The notes beneath the pieces were generated by a model that made no database searches, was not told the DNA's origin, and was given only the letters and a program-made list of their open reading frames with translations. From Flavobacteriaceae bacterium (lineage in GTDB: Bacteria; Bacteroidota; Bacteroidia; Flavobacteriales; Flavobacteriaceae), in NCBI GenBank assembly GCA_022425945.1, contig JAKMEK010000071.1, positions 1 to 54,308 of the forward strand: DNA of 54,308 nucleotides, written 5' to 3'. Position numbers and translations under genes: made by a program. Below are positions 43,717 to 52,220 of this stretch, piece after piece (position 1 is the stretch's first letter; the number at the start of each line of letters is the position of its first letter).

Positions 43717-43733
43717 TGTTAACGGTATAATAG

Positions 43734-44741
43734 ATGAAGTTTAGTTTTCTTGAGAATTGTTTATTAGTACTGAATGGTTTTTTCCTTGTATTTCAATTGA
43801 TGTTAATGGGAAGTACACCTTCTTTATTCGATTTCTCAATATTAAACCTCTTTATTCCTATTGTTGTCCTAGTCAACTTATGCTTATTTTGTTATTGGTT
43901 ACTGAAGATGAAATGGCCTTTTCTTTTATTTATGGGTGCGTTTTTGATTGGATATGGGGAATGGACTCTCCTGTATCAATTCCCAAACAAAACTGTCCGT
44001 AAGAGTAGTGCTACCTTTTCTGTAATGAGTTACAATGTGCGTTTGTTTAATAAGTACCGTTGGATTGATTCTGCAGAAGTGCCTACCTCCATTGAGCAGT
44101 TAATTCAAGAAGAAAAACCCGATGTGGTGTGTTTGCAGGAGTATTCACGATCAGAGGCACCCCGTTTAGATGAATACGAGTATACCTACATACAGCCTAG
44201 TCGCGAAATGGGAAAATCTCCTTTGGCTATTTATTCCAAATTTCCAATTCTCGATCAAGGCTATATCGATTTTGAGGCCTCTTCCAACAGTGGTGCTTTT
44301 GTCGATGTTTCTTTTCGGAATAAACGTTTAAGAGTGTATAATTTGCACCTTGAGTCTTTTAGAATTGACGCAGAAGATAGCTTGTTCTCCAATCCCAACT
44401 CGGCTGCCTTACAATTAAAATTTGATGAAGTTTTCCGAAAGCAACTTACTCAGATCGATCAGTTTAATGAGGTGGAGTCTTTAAATGATTTTCCTTCTGT
44501 TGTGTGTACGGACTTAAACAATACTCAGTTTTCAAAAGCATACAAAGCGCTATCTGCTGATAGGAATGACGCTTTTACCCTTGCTGGGAAAGGGTTGGGT
44601 GAGACCTTTTATTTCTCTTCTTTTCCCCTGAGAATTGATTTTATATTTACCCACAAAGACTTCAAGGTTAATTCGTTTGAAGTGGTTAAAGAAACACTTT
44701 CTGATCACTATCCCATCATCACCCATTTGGGTTGGGACTAG
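43734..44741 (+). CDS. endonuclease/exonuclease/phosphatase-fold membrane protein
   Basis: The 335-residue protein has three N-terminal membrane segments (about 7-80) and then an EEP-fold hydrolase domain with the metal site motifs MSYNVRLFN, VVCLQEYSR, LRVYNLHLES, VVCTDLNNTQFSKAY and LSDHYPIITHL. All catalytic Asn, Glu, His and Asp positions look present. Substrates of such membrane-tethered EEP proteins are unknown; phosphodiesters of lipids or nucleotides are options. It overlaps the convergent wbqC-like gene by 23 bases. Confidence 0.9.
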   Translation: MKFSFLENCLLVLNGFFLVFQLMLMGSTPSLFDFSILNLFIPIVVLVNLCLFCYWLLKMKWPFLLFMGAFLIGYGEWTLLYQFPNKTVRKSSATFSVMSYNVRLFNKYRWIDSAEVPTSIEQLIQEEKPDVVCLQEYSRSEAPRLDEYEYTYIQPSREMGKSPLAIYSKFPILDQGYIDFEASSNSGAFVDVSFRNKRLRVYNLHLESFRIDAEDSLFSNPNSAALQLKFDEVFRKQLTQIDQFNEVESLNDFPSVVCTDLNNTQFSKAYKALSADRNDAFTLAGKGLGETFYFSSFPLRIDFIFTHKDFKVNSFEVVKETLSDHYPIITHLGWD

Positions 44742-45333
44742 CAACTTGCTTTAAATAATCATAGCTCTCTGGACCTAGATTAAAGATTAAATCCAATACA
44801 CTTAGGTTCGGTAGAAAACCATGTTTTGAATTAAAGACTTGTATATATTTTGGAAATGCGAGCCTACTATCTAGCTTTGGATTGAGCAAATTTTGTGCAG
44901 TATCTTCTGAGGTAACATAGTCTTCAGCAAAAGAAAAATTATCTTCGACCTCTAGCCATGCATTAATGCATGAAAGTAGTGATAAGTTAAATTCGACCAA
45001 AGTTTTTGGTTGTAAGAAGAATACGGCCTTTAGCTCATCTTCATAATACTCAAAAAAAGGGGAGGAACTATAGGCAGAAGCAATTGATTTCCAGTGCTGT
45101 TTTTGCCAGTTTTCATCCCATTTAATACAGACCTCACTGTCCTGCTGATGTGCTTTTGTTTTATTGTGTTCTACGGGAATAATTAAATTTAGTTTCCCGT
45201 TTGCTCCGAAAATACTACAACGGTTCCGGAAGGTTTGTTTTTGATAATTACCCAACAGAGTAAAACGCGTGGGCTGCGCTATGTACTCTGCCATATAGGC
45301 GACATTAGGAAGGTAAGCAGGTACTAACTGCAT
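44719..45333 (-). CDS. WbqC-like family protein
   Basis: The 204-residue protein has LVPAYLPNVAYMAEYIAQ at the start and FRNRCSIFGANGKLNLIIPV, WKSIASAYSSSPFFEYY and LPNLSVLDLIFNLGPES, matching the WbqC family. These proteins occur in O-antigen loci and in the conserved lepB-downstream position in Flavobacteriia; a glycine-conjugation or aminoacyl role has been proposed elsewhere but is unsettled. I chose ATG 45333, which overlaps the lepB stop (TAATG); an upstream in-frame extension lies entirely within lepB. Confidence 0.88.
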   Translation of the reverse strand: MQLVPAYLPNVAYMAEYIAQPTRFTLLGNYQKQTFRNRCSIFGANGKLNLIIPVEHNKTKAHQQDSEVCIKWDENWQKQHWKSIASAYSSSPFFEYYEDELKAVFFLQPKTLVEFNLSLLSCINAWLEVEDNFSFAEDYVTSEDTAQNLLNPKLDSRLAFPKYIQVFNSKHGFLPNLSVLDLIFNLGPESYDYLKQVASPNPNG

Positions 45334-47036
45334 TAGGCTTTGGTGTCTTCTTTTCTTCGACGGATAAACACAACAATCTGCCATACAATTACAACACCAA
45401 TAAAGTAGGGGAAGAATGAAATTGGCTTTCCTTTCCCTTTTACCGTCGTCATGATTCTATCCCATCGAATACGCCAATTGCGTATCCCATCATTGATTCC
45501 CTCGATACTGAACCAAATCAGTACAGGTTTTCCAACGATATGATTTTCTGGTACAAAGCCCCAGTAACGACTATCTTCAGATCGGTGACGATTGTCCCCC
45601 ATCATCCAATAGTAATCTTGTTCAAAGGTATAGCTTGTGGTTTCTTCTCCATTGATAAACACACGTCCCTCCTTAAGGTCAAGTGTATTGTGTTCGTATT
45701 CTCGTATAATTTTTTTGTACAGTGGCAAATTCCCTTCATTTAAGCTAACGCTTGTTCCCGCTTTTGGTAATACAATTGGACCAAAATTATCTTCGTTCCA
45801 ATCAAAGGGTAAGCTGTTAGGGAATAACGCTGTATTGGGTGTTTTAACTCTACTCACTTTTCGAATAAGACTATCGAAGATCTTTTTTTTATTCAATAAT
45901 TTTGCTTCAGCCAAGGTTAAAATTAGTTCTTTGGATGGCTCTAAAATTTCCTTCACCTTGAGGCGAAGTTGTCCGATCAGTTTTGGTGGTAAGCCCGCCG
46001 GGGGAGTAAGGACAATAAAATTATTGATGTCGTTTGAAAGTCTTCCATGGATGTAAGGAAGGATTTGATCATAGGTTTGTTGCGTAATATTTTCAATACG
46101 GTATTTGCGCATGTAATCTTTGATTCCTTCTTGATTGAGTTTTCTCGATGAGACCCCTTTTGCATCATAGGCAAAGTGAACGTATTGGGTTCTTGCGCGG
46201 TCCGGAAGAATACTTCGTTTACCATCAATGTGTACTAGACCATTGATGACCTCAAGCGTATCACCAGGTATTCCAACACAGCGTTTGACATAATTTGATT
46301 TTTTATCTATGGGTTTACGAACTCCTTTTTCTTTAACGAAAAACTGTCGAACGGTGTCTGCAGGCCAGCTAAACACGACAATTTCATTTCTTTTCACTTT
46401 TTTAAATCCTGGTAAACGGTAGTAGGGGAGTTGTGGAAAGTCTAAGTATGATTTAATTTTTGCAATGGGTAGGGTGTCATGTACCATTGGGAAAGCCACA
46501 GCAGTTGTAGGTGTTCTAGCGCCATAATGAAATTTACTTACGAAGAGAAAATCTCCTATAAGTAGTGTTTTTTCCAACGAACCGGTGGGAATAATATACG
46601 GTTGAATGAAATAGTTGTGAACCAAGGTAGCGGCAATAATCGCAAATAAAACAGCACTTATCCATTCACCAAACCAAGTTTTTGGTACTAAGCTTCTGTC
46701 TTTTTCATAAACAGTCGATGGGTCATAATTGGCTAAATAAGTATATAAACCAAAACTCAGTAGCCCAAACGCGGTGTCTTTTGCTGTGTTTTTTCCAAAA
46801 CTTCGTAATGTTTCGACCCAAATAACGGGGAACATCATTAGGTTAATGATGGGGATGAACAATAAAACTACCCACCATTTTGGTCTACGAATGATTTCCA
46901 TCAAAACGATGGCATTGTAAACAGGGATGAGCGCTTGCCAGGCTTGTTTACCTGCCTTTTGATAAAGTTTCCAAGTTCCCGCAAAGTGAATTAGTTGTAC
47001 GGAAATAAAAAACAAAAACCATTGTGTAATTGTCAT
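45333..47036 (-). CDS. lepB: signal peptidase I with large insertion
   Basis: LepB removes signal peptides from exported proteins. This 567-residue form has N-terminal membrane segments (about 5-23, 36-52, 57-75, 86-100) and a last anchor near 125-143, then the catalytic Ser153 in PTGSLEKTLLIGD and Lys251 in NYVKRCVGIPGDTLEVING. The usual domain is interrupted by roughly 180 residues (about 275-455) before MMGDNRHRSEDSRYWGFV (478-495). The last membrane segment (about 540-560) has a basic tail. Such long lepB proteins are usual in Bacteroidota. It lies between dapB (10 bases) and wbqC. Confidence 0.94.
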   Translation of the reverse strand: MTITQWFLFFISVQLIHFAGTWKLYQKAGKQAWQALIPVYNAIVLMEIIRRPKWWVVLLFIPIINLMMFPVIWVETLRSFGKNTAKDTAFGLLSFGLYTYLANYDPSTVYEKDRSLVPKTWFGEWISAVLFAIIAATLVHNYFIQPYIIPTGSLEKTLLIGDFLFVSKFHYGARTPTTAVAFPMVHDTLPIAKIKSYLDFPQLPYYRLPGFKKVKRNEIVVFSWPADTVRQFFVKEKGVRKPIDKKSNYVKRCVGIPGDTLEVINGLVHIDGKRSILPDRARTQYVHFAYDAKGVSSRKLNQEGIKDYMRKYRIENITQQTYDQILPYIHGRLSNDINNFIVLTPPAGLPPKLIGQLRLKVKEILEPSKELILTLAEAKLLNKKKIFDSLIRKVSRVKTPNTALFPNSLPFDWNEDNFGPIVLPKAGTSVSLNEGNLPLYKKIIREYEHNTLDLKEGRVFINGEETTSYTFEQDYYWMMGDNRHRSEDSRYWGFVPENHIVGKPVLIWFSIEGINDGIRNWRIRWDRIMTTVKGKGKPISFFPYFIGVVIVWQIVVFIRRRKEDTKA

Positions 47037-47046
47037 AGCAGTTGTG

Positions 47047-47748
47047 TTATAGGTTTAGGACATCGTTCATGGAAAATATTCCTTCTTTTCCTTTTAGCCA
47101 TTCGGCTGCAATAACAGCACCCAGAGCAAAACCTTCTCTTGAGTGTGCTTTATGCTCAATGGATAATTCATCAACGGTAGAAGCATACGTAATGCTGTGG
47201 GTTCCGGGTACTTCTCCTTCTCGATAGGAAGTTATTTTAAGATCCTTTGTGTTTTCTTCCATTGACCATTTTGCATAGTGATCATTCTCAGCTCCAATCC
47301 CTTCAGCTAAACTGATGGCTGTTCCGCTGGGAGCATCAAGTTTGTGGATGTGGTGTGTTTCTTCTAAGTGAGCTGTATACTCTCTTTCATGCCCTTTCAT
47401 TAAGCGAGCACAAAGCTCATTTAATTTGAAAAATAAATTAACACCCACACTAAAATTTGAGGCATATAGGAAAGCACTTTTCTTTTTTGCACAGTGCTGA
47501 TGTACTTCGTCTAATGCTTCTAGCCAGCCAGTGGTTCCACAAACAACGGCTACATCATGATCAAAGGCTTCTTTGATATTACTCACCGCAGCATCTGGCA
47601 CGCTAAAGTTAATCGCAACATCTGCTTTAGCAATAGAACCTTCCTGTTGCTCTTTGTCTACAATGCAGACAATCGAGTGTCCTCGCTCAAGTGCGATTCT
47701 CTCAATGGCTTTTCCCATTCGTCCGTATCCTAATAGCGCAATATTCAT
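47047..47748 (-). CDS. dapB: 4-hydroxy-tetrahydrodipicolinate reductase
   Basis: DapB reduces the product of DapA to tetrahydrodipicolinate for lysine and diaminopimelate. The 233 residues have the nucleotide-binding IALLGYGRMGKAIERIA (3-19), CGTTGW, ASNFSVGVNLFF, and HHIHKLDAPSGTAISLAEGI with the catalytic His and substrate-binding Lys-Asp-Ala-Pro-Ser-Gly-Thr. It is 2 bases after the DUF5683 gene. DapD, two pathway steps on, is encoded at 10152-10958. Confidence 0.96.
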   Translation of the reverse strand: MNIALLGYGRMGKAIERIALERGHSIVCIVDKEQQEGSIAKADVAINFSVPDAAVSNIKEAFDHDVAVVCGTTGWLEALDEVHQHCAKKKSAFLYASNFSVGVNLFFKLNELCARLMKGHEREYTAHLEETHHIHKLDAPSGTAISLAEGIGAENDHYAKWSMEENTKDLKITSYREGEVPGTHSITYASTVDELSIEHKAHSREGFALGAVIAAEWLKGKEGIFSMNDVLNL

Positions 47749-47750
47749 AG

Positions 47751-48305
47751 TTAAAATTTTAGTTGTAGCGCTAAACCAACAGAGGGGTCAGCGAAGATAT
47801 TTTCTTGATTAAAGTAGGGTTTGAAAGTAAGAGTATCGTCTACATTGAATTGTAGTAAATGCGCGCCAACATTAGCATCTAGTATGTTGAGTAAATAAAT
47901 ACCCACAAACCAAAGAATAGAGAGGTCGCGATAGTTTTGATGGAATTCCATCCCTTTAATTAATTGAGAATTTTGAGGAATTTTAGAGGTAAACTCATCT
48001 GAAAAATCCCCCCGAATACGTTGTTTGTATGCTGTTCGGTATTTGTTCGCTTCTTTGCTTTGAAAGTTATAATAATAAGCAGAAACGCCCATGCCTCCAT
48101 AAATAAATGGAAGAGTCCAGTATCGTCCAGTATGGATTTGTCCTAGTCCAGGAACTACCGCCGAGTAAAAAGCAGCTTTGGAGGGAGTCAAATAATCTTT
48201 TTTGATACGAATTTTCCTTGGCAAGCTGTCTAAAGCTGCTCTGTCTTGTGCAAAAGCTCCACAAGTAGTGAATAGTAAAATAATAAGAATGAGGCTATTC
48301 TTCAC
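47751..48305 (-). CDS. DUF5683 outer-envelope protein
   Basis: The 184-residue protein has a signal peptide (1-19, ILIILLFTTCGAFA) and a domain with KAAFYSAVVPGLGQIHTGRYW, PFIYGGMGVSAYYY and two further hydrophobic stretches, the DUF5683 pattern restricted to Bacteroidota. No function is known. It overlaps the parB stop by 11 bases and precedes dapB, a conserved position in flavobacterial parAB operons. Confidence 0.85.
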   Translation of the reverse strand: MKNSLILIILLFTTCGAFAQDRAALDSLPRKIRIKKDYLTPSKAAFYSAVVPGLGQIHTGRYWTLPFIYGGMGVSAYYYNFQSKEANKYRTAYKQRIRGDFSDEFTSKIPQNSQLIKGMEFHQNYRDLSILWFVGIYLLNILDANVGAHLLQFNVDDTLTFKPYFNQENIFADPSVGLALQLKF

Positions 48306-49188
48306 GTTTTAAACGTTTTTTTATGCGGCTAAAGTCTTGCTGCGAATCAAAAGGAATGTGAATGGTGCCTTTGCCCTCGCTATTGAATGTAATTTTCACC
48401 TCTGCATCAAAAAACGCTCCAATTTCTTTTTCTCCTTCTGCCAAATACGGGGGAGTATGCACTTTTTGTTTTTCAACAGCCGGAGATTTTAACTGCTTGA
48501 CCAAAGCTTCTGTTTTGCGAACACTTAAATCTCCTTTGATTACTTTTTGGTAAAGGTCGAGCTGGTCTTCTCTATTCTCTACGTTGATGATGGCTCTTCC
48601 ATGTCCCATGGAAAGAAATCCATCCCGCATTCCTGTTTGTACGATCGGGTCAAGTTTTAACAAACGCATGTAGTTTGCTATGGTCGAACGTTTCTTCCCT
48701 ACACGTTGACTGAGTTGTTCTTGTGTTAATGAGATTTCGTCGATTAGTCGCTGATAGGAGAGCCCAATTTCTATGGGATCTAGATCTTGTCGTTGGATGT
48801 TTTCAACCAAAGCCATTTCCAAGGATTCTTGATCGTTGGCTATTCGGACATAAGCAGGTACAGTGGCAAGTCCAATCATTTTGGAGGCTCGGTAACGTCG
48901 TTCTCCTGACACTAGCTGAAAGGAGTTGAAACCAGTTTTACGAACAGTTATAGGTTGGATAATGCCCAATTCTTGAATTGAACTAGCCAGCTCTTTGAGG
49001 TTATCTTCATTAAATTGAGTTCTTGGTTGAAAAGGGTTTACTTCAATTTGCTCAATGGCCAATTCGATAACATTCCCAACTACTTGATCAGCATTTTTAT
49101 CTTCCGCAGATTTAATATCATTATTAGGATCCTGCAAAAGGGCTGAAAGACCTCTTCCTAAAGCTGGTTTTTTTCCTGACTTTGCCAT
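48295..49188 (-). CDS. parB: chromosome partitioning protein ParB
   Basis: ParB is the CTP-dependent DNA clamp that loads at parS near the origin and works with ParA and SMC. The 297 residues have the ParA-interacting N-terminus ALGRGLSALLQD, the CTPase motif PFQPRTQFNEDNLKELASSI, GERRYRASKMIGL, and the HTH region LTQEQLSQRVGKKRSTIANY, then a C-terminal dimerisation region. It starts 6 bases after parA. A parS-like sequence is noted at 42533-42548; no perfect parS is in the window. Confidence 0.96.
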   Translation of the reverse strand: MAKSGKKPALGRGLSALLQDPNNDIKSAEDKNADQVVGNVIELAIEQIEVNPFQPRTQFNEDNLKELASSIQELGIIQPITVRKTGFNSFQLVSGERRYRASKMIGLATVPAYVRIANDQESLEMALVENIQRQDLDPIEIGLSYQRLIDEISLTQEQLSQRVGKKRSTIANYMRLLKLDPIVQTGMRDGFLSMGHGRAIINVENREDQLDLYQKVIKGDLSVRKTEALVKQLKSPAVEKQKVHTPPYLAEGEKEIGAFFDAEVKITFNSEGKGTIHIPFDSQQDFSRIKKRLKREE

Positions 49189-49194
49189 AGCGAT

Positions 49195-49959
49195 TTACTT
49201 GTTTTTGTTTAACACCTCTTCGGCCAGACTAAGGTAGTTTTGGGCACCTCTACTGGTAGCGTCATATTGGATAATATTTTCGCCATAACTTGGGGCTTCG
49301 CTTAGGCGAATATTTCGTTGAATAATGGTTTTGAAAACCATGCTTCCAAAGTGCTTTTTCACTTCTTCAACCACTTGGTTAGAAAGGCGAAGACGCGCGT
49401 CGTACATGGTCAACAACAGGCCTTCAATGTCTAAGGCGGCATTGTGAATTTTTTGAACACTTTTGATCGTGTTTAAAAGCTTGCCTAAGCCCTCTAGAGC
49501 AAAATATTCACATTGAATAGGAATGATCAATGAGTTGGCTGCAGTAAGCGCATTAAGTGTGATTAATCCTAGAGAAGGAGCACAGTCAATGATGATGAAA
49601 TCGTATTTATCTAAGATGGGTTCAAGTGCTTTTTTAAGCATGAACTCACGTTGTTTTTTATCGACCAACTCTATTTCAATAGCCACTAAGTCAATGTGAG
49701 AGGGGATCAAATCCAAATGCTCAACCCCAGTTGGGATGATGGTTTCCTCAACACTAGCCGTATGTTCCAAGAGTTCATAGCTGCCAGCTTTTTGATCCTC
49801 GACTGAGATTCCTAGACCAGAAGTGGTATTCGCCTGAGGATCCGCATCAATCAGAAGTATCTTTTTTTCGAGCACAGCCAATGCTGAAGCAAGATTCACT
49901 GACGTTGTCGTTTTTCCTACTCCTCCTTTCTGATTCGCAATGGCTATTACTTTCCCCAT
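49195..49959 (-). CDS. parA: chromosome partitioning ATPase ParA/Soj
   Basis: ParA is a deviant Walker A ATPase that moves ParB-parS complexes on the nucleoid. The 254 residues include QKGGVGKTTTSVNLASA (10-26) with the signature Lys, LLIDADPQANTTSGLG, DFIIIDCAPSLGLITLNAL and the R-rich nucleoid-contact region RNIRLSEAPSYGENI. It heads the parA-parB-DUF5683-dapB-lepB-wbqC run. The 98-base upstream region is AT-rich with a TATTTTTA near-match to the -7 box, not a clear promoter. Confidence 0.96.
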   Translation of the reverse strand: MGKVIAIANQKGGVGKTTTSVNLASALAVLEKKILLIDADPQANTTSGLGISVEDQKAGSYELLEHTASVEETIIPTGVEHLDLIPSHIDLVAIEIELVDKKQREFMLKKALEPILDKYDFIIIDCAPSLGLITLNALTAANSLIIPIQCEYFALEGLGKLLNTIKSVQKIHNAALDIEGLLLTMYDARLRLSNQVVEEVKKHFGSMVFKTIIQRNIRLSEAPSYGENIIQYDATSRGAQNYLSLAEEVLNKNK

Positions 49960-50057
49960 GGGTTCTTATTAAGCATTAAAAATACAATTATCCTGCGGTT
50001 ATTAAAACAATTTGTATTTGGTTTTTGTAAATTTTAATAGAAAAGCTCTAATCCTCT

Positions 50058-50357
50058 TTATTGTTCAATGATGAAGATCGTCTCCGATTCTTTTTTGTGC
50101 CCATACTGTTCTCGGGCATACTTTTCTAGGCTATCTAGATTATTTAATTGTTCTATCGCTTTTTTGTCCTTTTCTATGGATTCTTTTAAGGTTTTTTTTC
50201 GCTGTTCTAGGGTTTCAATTTCGTTATTCAATTCTTGATGTGTTAGCCAAGAGTGGCTGTCGAGAAATAATATCCAAAAAAGAAATAGCGCTCCTATGGA
50301 GAAATAGGCAATGCCGTAGGCATTTTGCTTTTTGAAGATGCTTTTTAGTCGATTCAA
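50058..50357 (-). CDS. septum formation initiator, DivIC/FtsB-like
   Basis: This 99-residue protein has one membrane segment (about 16-33, AYFSIGALFLFWILFLDS), a coiled coil (40-75, ELNNEIETLEQRKKTLKESI) and the DivIC/FtsB hallmark near the C-terminus, DSLEKYAREQYGHKKESE. Such proteins bridge FtsL and FtsQ in the divisome and trigger constriction. It is last in the run with cytochrome c, 7 bases away, and precedes parA by 98 bases. Confidence 0.88.
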   Translation of the reverse strand: MNRLKSIFKKQNAYGIAYFSIGALFLFWILFLDSHSWLTHQELNNEIETLEQRKKTLKESIEKDKKAIEQLNNLDSLEKYAREQYGHKKESETIFIIEQ

Positions 50358-50364
50358 GTAATGG

Positions 50365-50763
50365 TTATTTTTGAATTGTTGAGATGCGTTCTTCGGTAAT
50401 TATTTCGTCTGTACTGTTTCCCCAATTGCGGAGTATATAATTCATTACATCAGCAATTTCTTCATCATCTAAGCCTTGACTTACCATAACAGAGTCATAA
50501 GGTTTCCCGTTTACAGTTATGGGGCCTTTGAGGCCAAATTTTAAAGCATGAATAGTTTTATCAACATCTTCTAGATAATCAGAATTAGCCAAAGGAGGGA
50601 AAGCTCCAGGAACGCCCTCTCCATTTGTCATGTGACATTGCATGCAAAAATCAGTGTAAATTTCTTTTCCATCAATTAGACTTTGTTTTAAGGGTTTTTG
50701 CTGATAGAAGAATAAACTTAGGCCAGTGAATGTGCTTATTAAAAATAGCGTAATGAGTTTCAT
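50365..50763 (-). CDS. exported c-type cytochrome
   Basis: The 132-residue protein has a signal peptide or N-terminal anchor (3-18, LITLFLISTFTGLSLF), one heme-binding CMQCH in YTDFCMQCHMTNGEGVPGAF, and a distal Met ligand likely in DSVMVSQGL. It belongs to the class I cytochromes with C-terminal helix EEIADVMNYILRNW. It is directly downstream (2 bases) of a PQQ-type sugar dehydrogenase and probably takes its electrons. Confidence 0.93.
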   Translation of the reverse strand: MKLITLFLISTFTGLSLFFYQQKPLKQSLIDGKEIYTDFCMQCHMTNGEGVPGAFPPLANSDYLEDVDKTIHALKFGLKGPITVNGKPYDSVMVSQGLDDEEIADVMNYILRNWGNSTDEIITEERISTIQK

Positions 50764-50765
50764 GT

Positions 50766-51890
50766 TTATGATTTTGGGATAATTTTGAGAATCCCTTTTC
50801 CTTCTACACCAATATATAGATAACCGTCCGGTCCTTGTTCAACATTGCGAATACGACCAATTGAGTCCAATACTTTTTCGCGTTTGATCACTTCATTGTC
50901 TTCAAGAACCAAGCGCTCAAGGTATTCAAAGCGAAGCGAACCTACGAAGAGGTTGTTCTTCCAATTTGGGTAGACGTCTGAGGTAGAGAAGGCCATTCCT
51001 GAGGGGGCTATAGAGGGGAGCCAATAATACAGGGGTTGTTCCATTCCTCCTTTTTCTGTACTATCGGTGATGGGTGTTCCGCTGTAGTTGATTCCATAGG
51101 TGATTAAGGGCCATCCGTAATTTTTCCCAGCTTTGACAATGTTGATTTCATCTCCCCCTCTGGGACCGTGTTCGTGTACCCAAATTTGTCCAGTATCTGG
51201 ATGAGTAATCATACCTTGTGGATTGCGATGTCCAAAGCTGTAAATTGCTTTTCGGCTATTTGCTGTTGTGTTAAACGGATTATCATCTGGGATGCTCCCA
51301 TCTAGGTTGAGACGATAAATTTTTCCACCATCTCTTGAGATGTCTTGTGGATTTAACTCGCGATTTCCTCGGTCACCGATGGAGAAATAGATGTGTCCTT
51401 TTGCGTCAAAGGCTATTCTTGATCCCCAATGCTGACCTTTTTTGGTGTTGTAATCTCCTTTGTAAAGAAGGGATGTATTGACTAGGCTATCGTTTTTAAG
51501 TTGGGCGCTGTAGAGCGCAGTATGGCCTCCTTTTTCTTCGCCAAGAGGTGAGCTGGTGGTGAAAAAGATTAAGCCATCTTCTTCGTAATTAGGGGAATGA
51601 GCTACATCGAGCAATCCACCTTGTCCGCGAACATAAACAGGCGGAAGGCCTTTGATGACTGTTTTTTCGCCATTCAAAACGTGGTAAAGTGTTCCTGCCT
51701 TTTCGGTAACCAAGAAATCATTAGCACTGCGAAGGCTTAGCCCCCAGGGGATGTCGATGCCGTCGGCCACAATTTCGTAGCTATAATCAATTGTATTTGC
51801 TGTGCTTATTTTTGGGCCATGATCTTGTGCATCACAAGCTGTTACAAGAAGTAATGTCAGGCTGAAAAAAGAATGACGTAGTGTTTTCAT
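50766..51890 (-). CDS. PQQ-type aldose sugar dehydrogenase lipoprotein
   Basis: The 374-residue protein is a six-bladed beta-propeller of the soluble glucose/aldose dehydrogenase family (YliI-like). The lipobox LLVTAC (C19) anchors it. Motifs are EKAGTLYHV, GGLLDVAHSPNYEEDG, SRIAFDAKGHIYFSIGDRG, YSFGHRNPQGM, HEHGPRGGDEINIV (catalytic His and PQQ contacts), YGWPLITYGINYSG and APSGMAFS. I chose ATG 51890 because an upstream in-frame ATG would place 17 odd residues before the signal peptide. Oxidation of sugars with electron transfer to the following cytochrome c is inferred. Confidence 0.9.
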   Translation of the reverse strand: MKTLRHSFFSLTLLLVTACDAQDHGPKISTANTIDYSYEIVADGIDIPWGLSLRSANDFLVTEKAGTLYHVLNGEKTVIKGLPPVYVRGQGGLLDVAHSPNYEEDGLIFFTTSSPLGEEKGGHTALYSAQLKNDSLVNTSLLYKGDYNTKKGQHWGSRIAFDAKGHIYFSIGDRGNRELNPQDISRDGGKIYRLNLDGSIPDDNPFNTTANSRKAIYSFGHRNPQGMITHPDTGQIWVHEHGPRGGDEINIVKAGKNYGWPLITYGINYSGTPITDSTEKGGMEQPLYYWLPSIAPSGMAFSTSDVYPNWKNNLFVGSLRFEYLERLVLEDNEVIKREKVLDSIGRIRNVEQGPDGYLYIGVEGKGILKIIPKS

Positions 51891-51935
51891 TTTGATGTTC
51901 TTAAAGCATAAATGTACAAAAAAAGGGCATAAAAA

Positions 51936-51958
51936 AACCACTTGTAAATCAAGTGGTT
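51936..51958 (-). terminator. rho-independent terminator of the tRNA-Pro unit
   Basis: A 9-bp stem, AACCACTTG pairing with CAAGTGGTT around a 5-base loop, is followed on the minus strand by TTTTTTTATG. It lies 15 bases past the 3' end of the tRNA-Pro(GGG) gene. Confidence 0.88.
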
Positions 51959-51973
51959 ATGGGTGTTTGATAG

Positions 51974-52047
51974 TCGGGATGACAGGATTTGAACCTGCGA
52001 CCCCACGCCCCCCAGGCGTGTGCGCTACCAGGCTGCGCCACATCCCG
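51974..52047 (-). tRNA. tRNA-Pro (anticodon GGG)
   Basis: On the minus strand a 74-nt cloverleaf is complete: acceptor CGGGATG/CATCCCG, D-stem GCGC/GCGC, anticodon stem CACGC/GCGTG with loop CTGGGGG (anticodon GGG), T-stem GCAGG/CCTGT with TTCAAAT, and discriminator A. The C1-G72 pair is typical of bacterial tRNA-Pro. It decodes CCC and CCU. The 3' CCA is not encoded. Confidence 0.95.
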
Positions 52048-52061
52048 TGATCCATTTTTTG

Positions 52062-52136
52062 TCGGGGTGGCAGGATTCGAACCTGCGACCTCCTGCTCCC
52101 AAAGCAGGCGCGATGACCGGGCTACGCTACACCCCG
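52062..52136 (-). tRNA. tRNA-Pro (anticodon TGG)
   Basis: A 75-nt cloverleaf on the minus strand has acceptor CGGGGTG/CACCCCG, anticodon stem CCTGC/GCAGG with loop TTTGGGA (anticodon TGG), T-stem GCAGG/CCTGC with TTCGAAT, and discriminator A. It reads CCA and CCG. It is 14 bases upstream of tRNA-Pro(GGG) in the same transcript and has no encoded CCA. Confidence 0.95.
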
Positions 52137-52148
52137 AAAAATGGTAGG

Positions 52149-52180
52149 CAAATATAGTATTAAAAATTGGAGTCTAACAA
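52149..52180 (-). promoter_or_regulatory. Bacteroidota promoter TTG-N21-TATATTTG for tRNA-Pro pair
   Basis: On the minus strand TTG (52180-52178) and TATATTTG (52156-52149) are 21 bases apart. The -7 box ends 12 bases before the mature 5' end of tRNA-Pro(TGG), leaving a leader of roughly 7 bases. Together with the hairpin at 51936-51958 this makes a complete transcription unit. Confidence 0.8.
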
Positions 52181-52220
52181 GCTTTTTTAAAAGAGTTAAA
52201 GATTCTGTTTCTAGGTGTTT

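Noticed and set aside
49960-50057. AT-rich gap before parA considered as a replication origin.
   Set aside because: It is only 98 bases, has no DnaA-box cluster that I can see, and dnaA is not nearby.
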